Under the pieces are notes generated by a model. That model made no database searches and was not told the origin of the DNA. It was given only the letters and a program-made list of their open reading frames with translations. A program made the translations under genes and the position numbers. A stretch of 64,000 nt of DNA from Eremochloa ophiuroides (lineage: Eukaryota > Streptophyta > Magnoliopsida > Poales > Poaceae): contig JAHLJS010000008.1 of the NCBI GenBank assembly GCA_038502445.1, positions 43,922,443-43,986,442 of the forward strand, in the 5' to 3' direction. This document shows positions 56,858 through 64,000 of the stretch, in pieces (the first letter of the stretch is position 1; each line of letters begins with the position of its first letter).

Positions 56858-57235
56858 ACCGCGCGCACGGGTGGAGCATAGGGTGCCGCCCTTGCTACGG
56901 CCTGTGAGGGCGCAGCCCCTTTGGCGGTGGCACGGCAGCACTGGCGGCGGCGCGGCGGCTTGGAGCGCGGTCCCTCTGGCGGCGACATGGCGGCGCGGGT
57001 CTCTCCGGTGTCGCGGGGCCTAGAACCCGGATCGATGCAGGCGCGGCCCCTCCAGCGGCGGCGAGACCAGATCTGTCGTCGGCTACCTCGCCGTCCAGAT
57101 AGCTCCCCACTGGCAGTTGCTACATCCATGGTGAGCATTACTTTTATCCCCTCTCCTTCATAGTGAGCATTCATTCTGAGATGTACAGTGGCAATGATTG
57201 AATATTACTTTTATCACTACTGATATTAGTGCATT
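55611..57235. other. AT-rich then GC-rich CACTA interior, no gene called
   Basis: 55611-56700 is AT-rich with no frames. A TC microsatellite spans about 56816-56857. 56870-57135 is GC-rich and protein-like in several frames but unrecognised. A similar ACCCGGATCGATGC phrase recurs at about 58006, hinting at internal duplication. Confidence 0.4.
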
Positions 57236-57430
57236 TGTAGATTGCAACACTTGCTATTCCGTTGATCAGATTGGCGTTGGTTTCTACTCGGCTTACCTTG
57301 TTGCTGAGAGGGTGGTTGTAAGTTGTGACCACCAAGCACATAATGATGAGCAGTCGTGTGGGAGTCTAGCTGCAGCCTGTAGGATGCTGCCAAGGAGGAC
57401 CTCATACCTACTCCTGCCCTGCTGTGACTA
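57236..57430 (+). pseudogene. HSP90 gene fragment
   Basis: One frame reads QIGVGFYSAYLVAERVVV followed by a degenerate DHQAHNDEQ, the most conserved part of the HSP90 N-terminal ATPase domain (GVGFYSAYLVA). A one-base shift after the DEQ codons restores a WES-like continuation, so the copy is frameshifted. HSP90 is a cytosolic ATP-dependent chaperone of about 700 residues; only about 45 are present. It lies downstream of a CACTA left end and is likely captured cargo. Confidence 0.75.
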
Positions 57431-58525
57431 GCCTGCTTGTACTTGACTAGTTAGTAGAAATTAATACATACCAGAGATCTATTAGTAGAAGTTGTAGTGT
57501 TCTTACACTTAGGCCCCCTTTTAATGTATTTTGTTTTAGAATTTTGAGTGGGGAATATTTTGCAATAAGTGTTTAATTATGGTCTAAATAGGTTTAAAAG
57601 ATTCGTCTCGTGATTTACATGTAAACTGTGCAAACATGCAAATTCCATCTATATTTAATACTCCATACATGTGTCATAAATTCACAACATTCGATGTAAT
57701 GGGAATCTTATAATTTTGAAGTGCATCTAAATAGGGCCTTACATTCAGGAGAAATATGGCTAACTTTAATAATTACTAGCACTGCCTAGCTGCCTTGCTG
57801 GTGTTTTAATAAAGCTTTTAATTTTCTCCATGAAATTAACTGCAAACAACATATAGTGAAATAACCAGCAAGCAAGCAGTTCTGTGCTCCTACTCTATCC
57901 ACTGTCGATCTGTATTCACTTGTGGCTTCATTGGTCTCTATGCCTATTAGTACCTTCGTATCAGTATGTTCTTTAAAGTGTGGTGACGGCATGGGGCATG
58001 GAGCCCGGATCGATGCGGGGTGTGGTGACCTCGGCGGCCAGGGAGCTCCTCCTCCTCCTCCTCCGGCTACATCCACTCTGGTATGAAATATTTTTAGTGT
58101 CAAGAAAGTAGGAAATAATTTTAGTTTGTTACAGATGGCAGGTGAAACATTGGTTTGTTGATCCACCATTTTTTCTTGAGTAATAATTAGTTGTATGTAT
58201 CCTACTTGATGCTTTTCAACTGGAATGCGTATAGCCAAGTAGTGTTTTATTTTTCATTCTCGTTAACAGTGATTAGTTATATTTTCTGAGGGAGTTTGTT
58301 CATCACATGTTGCTTTACTTTTCAATTTCATTGGTAATGATAATTAAATTTGCTTATAGAGAAAAGAAGCTGCAGGATGGAAACTTGAAGAACACTATCG
58401 TGGAAAAAAGATAAAAGATAGAAAGGTACTCATCGAGAGAAGTTATTTTTATAACTTTGTGCTTTTCTGCTTTAAATTAATAGAATGTGGTGGCAACGAT
58501 CAACACTTGCTGAAACATCTACACG
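57431..58525 (+). other. Unassigned stretch with one exon-like piece
   Basis: 58361-58426 has an AG acceptor and GT donor and could encode KEAAGWKLEEHYRGKKIKDR, but the parent gene was not recognised. The rest is AT-rich with a GC-rich patch at 57985-58080 carrying a CTC repeat. Confidence 0.35.
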
Positions 58526-60157
58526 CAGTGACGGATTCAGAAGCGGACGCAAGGGGGCTAAATAACATGGGCTTGGGTTGGTCGGTGTTGGTATAAATTA
58601 ACTGCACTCTATTAAATATTATTATTATCAAAGTATCCGTAAGCGCACAGATATAATACCGATGTAGCACTTCATCAGATAATCCCGATTTTAATATCGA
58701 ACCAAAAAAACAGTAGGTGATACTGACTAAGTTTATTGATTCTTAACCCAATAATACAATCAATCCAGAGAATATCAAGAATAAGGAAATAGCTAGTGAC
58801 TATCTAGTTCCAACAATCGGTAAGTTTTGAATAATACCGTTCTAACTGGGCAGTGATTTGAATAAGAACAGAAATCAGAGTTCTCTCCTACCAAGCACTT
58901 ATATGCCTATCGATCCTATCAACGGGAAGTGGACTAAACAGGAATCAACGTAACTGTCACCTACGCGAACTACCACTATCTGACTAATCAAGGGACATTC
59001 ACAAGTAATTATAGCCTAGACATCACGTCTACACTACAAACTACTACTTCAATCTAGGAGCTATCAAGATCAAAGCACTCAATATGAGTTGCAAATTTAA
59101 GAATAAATAAGAACAAATGCTTACTTGAATCAGAACGTTGAATACAAAAGTACCTCAGAACATAGCTCCGGACGAGGGAGCTGAATCCAGACGAATACAA
59201 CTACGAAGAAGCTTCGACAGGCCGGGACTCCTCCGAATCTCTACTCCTCTACTCTATCTCTCTAATCTCTTTGTTGATTGCTAACCTAGATCTAATGGAT
59301 ATCTATCTAATGATTCAGGCTCTTCAGCTCTTGATCTGGCCTCCACCAGGGGGGTCTGGCCCTTTATTTATAGCCCAGTGGGATGAATGCGTGCCGCAGG
59401 ATCAAACCAATTTAACCAAGGGCCGAGATGACTCCTCAAAGACGGTGGAAGAAGACTCCAGAAGACGGCGCACGAAACCCTAGGGAGGGCGCCGCCCGGC
59501 CCCCCCTTAGGGCCGGCCGGCCCCACCACCTGCCAGGTGGAGCCCCGTTTGTTTCAGGTGGCTTTCAGAGGCTTCTAACTTGTCGATGACGTATGTTGCC
59601 TTGGCATGCAAGTTTCGTGATAATTAAGCACTTTAATCCCTCTTTTAAGCTTTTCTAGATAATCTTCTAGAAAATATACAATTCACCAAAACTCATGAAA
59701 ATTATTAGTAATAACCCTATTCTACTAGATATTCATGTGTAATGCAGGGATAATTGATAATAAAAATTAGACGTTAACAAGTGTCAACAGTCGGCGGTGG
59801 CTCCAGTGGGCGGCGATTCGGCCTCCGGGATCCCGTCTCCGGGCTCACTGTCCCGATGCGTGGAGAGGAGAGCGAGAGGCCGGAGCTGCAGAGAGCAGAG
59901 TAGAGGGCAGGGTCCAGGAGGGTGGAGTCGCGGTGGGCGACGGTGGGGGCGCGGGGAGTGTTGCAGTCTCAGCGGACGGTGGCGGGGGTGCGGGGCGCTT
60001 CGACAGTCCACTGCGCGTCGCGAGGCGGCTAGGTTTAGCCCTGGCCCTTTCCTTTTTTACCTATTGTGTTGGGCTAAAATGAAAATCTGTTAAAAAAATT
60101 GTAGCCCATGGGGGCTGCAGCCCCCCAGCCCCCCTTACGTTCGCCACTGTCTACACA
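58518..60157. mobile_element. Non-autonomous hAT element with a nested solo LTR
   Basis: The element is 58526-60149. The left end reads CAGTGACGGATTCAGAAGCG and the right end, read inward, CAGTGGCGAACGTAAGGGGG; both then continue into GGGGGCT. The 8-bp target duplications are TCTACACG (58518-58525) and TCTACACA (60150-60157), one mismatch. Removing the LTR inside leaves about 415 bp with no transposase, so it is a short deletion derivative. Confidence 0.88.
58581..59794 (-). mobile_element. Solo Gypsy-type LTR, 1204 bp, with TSD
   Basis: It spans 58586-59789 and is flanked by a perfect 5-bp duplication GTCGG (58581-58585 and 59790-59794). On the minus strand it begins TGTTGACACTTGTTAACG and ends TTTATACCAACA. 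The GTGCGCTTACGGATAC phrase near its 3' end is typical of grass Gypsy LTRs. No internal domain remains, which implies LTR-LTR recombination. Confidence 0.93.
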
Positions 60158-60358
60158 TGATCAAAAACCTAGTGTGTACAAATAAATGGAAGACACAGAG
60201 GAAGTGAGAAATGGCTGTGGCCAGTGGTGTAATGGTAGCAACAACTCGATAAGTCCAATGACTCAAGGATCATGTTAGCTGGTAATAAAACAATATTAGT
60301 ATATAACAAGGCAATATTTTTTAATATATTGAAAATGCTGACATATGTTGTTGCCTTA
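60158..60358. repeat. Flank with second copy of a 107-bp dispersed repeat
   Basis: 60251-60357 matches 54965-55071 in the same orientation, beginning AAGTCCAATGACTCAAGGAT and ending ATTGTTGCCTT/GTTGTTGCCTT. Copy 2 is cut at 60358 by the Sirevirus LTR. Confidence 0.85.
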
Positions 60359-62023
60359 TGAAAGACCCTAGTTTGGTTTTGGTAATTGATGAAACCTAAC
60401 TACTAACCTAAGTGCTAAGTGTGTGTAGCCTAAGAGAGGTTAGTGATGAGGAGGAAGATGACATGAACTAAAAATGGAAATCAAGTGATGAATTGGTGAA
60501 AAGAAAAGGACTTAAAGAAGGAAAGCTAGAGGCTAAGGTATATCCTATAGGGCTTTTCTTTTGGTGATCAAGACACCTAGTGGGTGTGATCACATTTACG
60601 ATAGATAGCCGACTATCAAGGGGAGAAGTGAGTTGTGGATTATTTTCAAGTGCTCTAGGTTGCATTTCGTTAGTCTGATGAGCTGCTCTGTAGCGTCCAA
60701 CGGTGGCGTTGGCTGTGAGAGTGGGACAGTCCGACGGTGGTTGTGAACTGAGCGTCGGACCATTGGTTCAGGGTACGGCGGATGGCGAGCTCTAGTTCAC
60801 GCTCTGGCATTGCGCGCGGCGAACTAAGTTCAAGGCGTCGGACGGTGGCTATTGGTCTGACACTTTGCGTCGGACTGTCATCCGACGAGTTCAACCGCTC
60901 TGGTAACTCTCTGTCTGCGTCGGACGCTGAAGGACTTCCACGGCTTGGAGTCCGATGGTTTGCAAAGTGGCGCGAACTCTTGACCGTTGAGATCGAACGA
61001 CTGACGTTAAACCTGAGTAACACATGGCGCTAATCCATGCGTCGGACGCAGTCGGTTGGTCCAACGGACCCAGTCCGACGGCAGGGTCAGACGGTCTAAA
61101 AACGTGTCTAACGACTGTTTCAGTAGGGGTAACGGCTAGGATTGCACATAGGGATAGATCTATACTCCTTCCCTGGTCACTTGGTGACACTCTTGCACAT
61201 TTGGATCATTGCCATACTCTTTGTGAGCATTCTAGCCTCCCACTCTTTCACTTGTTTATCCATTGATCATCTTTATGAGATTGAGTGAACCTCAAGTGCA
61301 TCATTGCTTAGTGATTTGCATTCTAGAGCACTTGAGAGCAAGCCATTGCTGAGTTCTCATTCTCTTGAGACATTGTCGTGTCCCTAGACGGCTTGGAGTT
61401 GTTGTTGGTGTGATATTGGATAGAGATTGTCCAAGTCCACATCTAGATGTTCTTGTGAGGGGTTTTTGCGGTTGTTCCCCGACGGAGTGCAAAAAACCGA
61501 CTCTAGTGGATTGCTCATGTCATTGAGTTACTTTCTCCGTGGTGGGTTTTTGTGGCGCCTTGTGTAGGCTCGGTGTGTGATACCGATTAGCCACTGGACC
61601 ACCGGTTGAAGTTGACACAACGGGGACGTAGGGTGCCGGCAAGCACGTGAACCCCGGGGATAAATCTTGGTGTTCATATTGATATCCTCACCTTCGAGTG
61701 AGTGATTTGTTGATTATCCTAGTGATTGGCTTCATCTCAAGGTAAAGGTATAACTCCCTAAGCACTCATCGTTACCTTGTGCAAAGTAGTTAGTTCCCTA
61801 GCTTGTGTAGCTTGTGTAGTTGTGTTTGTTGCTTTGCTCTTGTTAGTTAGCTTGTGTGGCTTAGTGCTTAGAGAACACTATATTGTGTAGGTTGCTTGCT
61901 TAGTTTAGTGGTTGCCTTAGCATTGCAATTATAGCCTTTTGTTGTGCTAATCACTTGGTATAGTACTTTGTAGTTTTTTTAATTTATACTATTCACTTGC
62001 CTCTAGCCAACTCGGACCTTTCA
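60359..62023 (+). mobile_element. Sirevirus 5' LTR, second element, 1665 bp
   Basis: It starts TGAAAGACCCTAGTTTGGTT and ends CTCGGACCTTTCA. A weaker palindrome cluster of the same core occupies about 60688-61090. It is followed at 62025 by TGGTAATGGAGCC, a one- or two-base variant of the Copia primer site, and then gag. Confidence 0.9.
60688..61090. repeat. Palindromic GTCGGAC/GTCCGAC cluster in LTR
   Basis: About nine copies of the CGTCGGAC/GTCCGACG core, several mutated, lie at the same relative position as the denser array in the other Sirevirus LTR. Confidence 0.8.
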
Positions 62024-62083
62024 ACTGGTAATGGAGCCGTGGTCACCAGTTAGTGAAGGCTTAATATCCTTCGGTGCATTGAA

Positions 62084-64000
62084 ATGGCTCATATGATGTT
62101 CAATCATGTTGGGGGCAAACCACCTCACTTTGATGGCACAAGCTCATTTGATTATTGGAAGAGAAAGATGAGGATGTATCTTGGCTCAATGCATGAGAAG
62201 ATGTGGGAGGTCACCGAAAAGGAGTACATTGTGCTTGATCCCGCAAGCCCCACACTTAGAGAGCAAGAGAACAACCAATACAACACAATAGCTCTCAACA
62301 CCATATACAATGGGATTGATTCAAAGGTGTTTGAGCAAATCAAGGATTTAGATAGAGCAGGTGAAGTGTCGACAAGATTAGAGCAAACATATGAGGGCAC
62401 TTCAACGGTAAAGAGTGTCAAGTTGTACATGCTCAAGGACAAGCTCTCAAACTTCAAGATGGAAGAGAAAGAAAGCATTCTGGAGATGTTCTATAGGCTT
62501 CAAGTGATTGTCAATGATCTCAAAACCTTGGGTGAGAAAACAAGTGATGAGAACTTCTCTCATAAGTTTCTCATGTGCTTTCCCAAGAGGTTCAAAACCT
62601 TGAAGACTATCATCTTCCAGGGTGGCTTGAAGGGTGTCACTCCAAATGAGATTCTTGGTGATGTGATGACCGAGGATCAATATAATGAGAAGAGTGATGG
62701 TGAATAAGTGAAGAAGGAGGATGACAAGGGCAAGAAGACCGTGGCATTCAAATCCACCACCTCTTCTTCCAAGTACAAGGGCAAGGGAAAGAAAGCACAA
62801 TCAAGTGATGATGATGATGCATCTAGCCTCGATAGTGATGATGAGGCACTAGCTCTTTTTGTGCGCAAATTTCATGAAGAAGGGCTATGGTGCTAGGAAG
62901 AGAAGGGACAACTTCAAGAGCAAAGATGTAGTAAGAAAGTGCTACAATTGCAAGAGCCCGGATCATCTTGTGGCGGATTGTCCTCATGCTAGTGATGATG
63001 AAGATAATCACAAGAAGAGAGGCAAGAAGGACAAGAAGGAAAAGGTGGAAAAGAAGGACAAGAAGTTCAACTTCTCCAAGAAGAAATGTGGATCCTATGT
63101 GGTGACAAGGGATAGTGATGCTTCTTCCGATGATGATGATCTAGTGATGATGATGAGAGGAAGACATCCAAGAAGAAGGCTATGGCTTCCATTGCTATCA
63201 ACAAGAGGCCTTCATCATTTGATTCATCATGCTTCATGGCTAAGTCCACCAAGGTAAAATACGATTAATCAAGTGATGATGATAAAAATAATAATGATAG
63301 TGATAGTGATGATGATGATGAGCCTAATGTAATCTCATGGACATGTTAGAGCAAGTTGAATACTTGATTAACTTTAAGTCTAAGAAGTGCAAGGATTTGA
63401 TCAAGAAGGTAAAAGATCTTGAGAAATCCCTTGATGAGCTAAATGCTTCTCATGAGTGTCTAAAGGAAGACCATGAGGATCTAAAACTAGCTCACACCAA
63501 GCTTGAGAAAGCTCACTCCTCACTCTTAGAGTTAACTAAAGTAGAGGATGTTGCTATAACATGTGATGTGGGTGTAATTTGTGATCTATTGAATGAACCA
63601 ACTAATGAACTACTTGTTGCAACCACACCTAACAACACTAACTCCTCATCATCGTCCACCTCTACTTCTACCTTCACCACTAGTGTTGACCCAACACTAA
63701 AAGTTGAAAATGAGAAATTGAAGAAGGAGGTGGACAAGCTAACCTGCACATTAGGCAATGTCTATGGTGGGGATGCTCGCTTGCTACAATGCTTGGGTAG
63801 TCAAAGATATAGTAACTCTAAGGAGGGACTTGGCTATACTCCCAAGAAGGGTAAGGTGGCCTTTGTAACTCCAAAGCCTAGCTTTGTGAGAAGCAATGGA
63901 CGGTTTTGCTACAAGTGCAAGCAATTAGGGCATATTGAGGCAAATTGCATCACTAACAACAAGAACAAGCAAATAAAATTTGTAAATGCTAAATCTATTG
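62084..64000 (+). pseudogene. gag: Sirevirus (Copia) gag-pol start, degenerate, off right edge
   Basis: It starts at ATG 62084 (MAHMMFNHVGGKPPHFDG) with the Copia gag features DYWKRKMRMYL, SKVFEQIKDLDRA and YRLQVIVNDLKTLGEKT. In-frame stops or shifts occur at 62705, near 62865, near 63125, at about 63262 and at 63347. Between them are the CCHC knuckle CYNCKSPDHLVADC, an acidic/serine stretch and a coiled-coil KAHSSL region. The NVYGGDARLLQCLGSQRY block follows, and a second knuckle FCYKCKQLGHIEANC ends near 63950. Protease and the rest of pol lie beyond 64000. It resembles the split copy at 28714/37738 but differs throughout, so it is a separate insertion. It is inactive. Confidence 0.88.

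Noticed and set aside
57484..57500. TTGTAGTG as a possible CACTA right end
   Set aside because: It does not mirror the CACTACCAGAAAC left end and lacks the subterminal repeats.

Overview
The window is nuclear DNA from a plant and almost certainly a grass (Poaceae). The evidence is Stowaway MITEs with the grass-type CTCCCTCCGT terminus, Sirevirus Copia elements whose LTRs are packed with short palindromes, Athila/Tat-like Gypsy elements with a TGGCGCCGTTGCCGGGGA primer site, Helitrons with CTAG 3' ends, CACTA ends, and spliced genes with GT/AG introns. No bacterial or phage feature, CRISPR array or rRNA was seen. Species cannot be fixed from the sequence alone; a panicoid grass is a guess.

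Only two genes look intact. One is a three-exon minus-strand gene (1014-4500) for a 104-residue protein with one Sel1-like repeat and an acidic tail. The other is a single-exon plus-strand gene (53479-54033) for a wound-induced-protein-1/SnoaL-like protein with a clear TATA box. A C-terminal exon of a probable helical-repeat (PPR-like) gene (7933-9080, minus) is broken by a Stowaway-type element.

The rest is mobile DNA. 1-10 kb: the Sel1-like gene, a 1.0-kb fold-back Mutator element with a perfect 9-bp target duplication, the MITE-broken exon and a degraded minus-strand coding remnant. 10.2-18.5 kb: four Helitron-like elements head to tail; the third carries exon fragments of a MATE transporter and of an RGLG-type copine-domain E3 ligase. 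18.6-22.8 kb: a decayed hAT transposon with a broken transposase and a nested Stowaway. 23-37.7 kb: a Gypsy element with gag and protease only, inserted into a Sirevirus gag. The two halves of that gag lie about 8 kb apart on opposite strands, and the interrupted LTR is split the same way, which points to one inversion of about 12.3 kb. Inside the inverted block are a CACTA end and a dynamin (DRP2) gene fragment. 37.8-39.9 kb: a Sirevirus LTR with a dense palindrome array. 40-51 kb: nested Gypsy LTRs, including one LTR inserted inverted within a related LTR, a degenerate 240-bp repeat array and a CACTA right end. 53-54 kb: the wound-induced gene. 55-60 kb: a CACTA left end, an HSP90 fragment, and a short hAT element holding a solo LTR, both with target duplications. 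60.4-64 kb: a second, degenerate Sirevirus running off the right edge.

The window therefore reads as a record of transposition, gene-fragment capture and rearrangement around a few host genes. Assignments rest on reading termini, target duplications and protein motifs by eye; no database search was possible.
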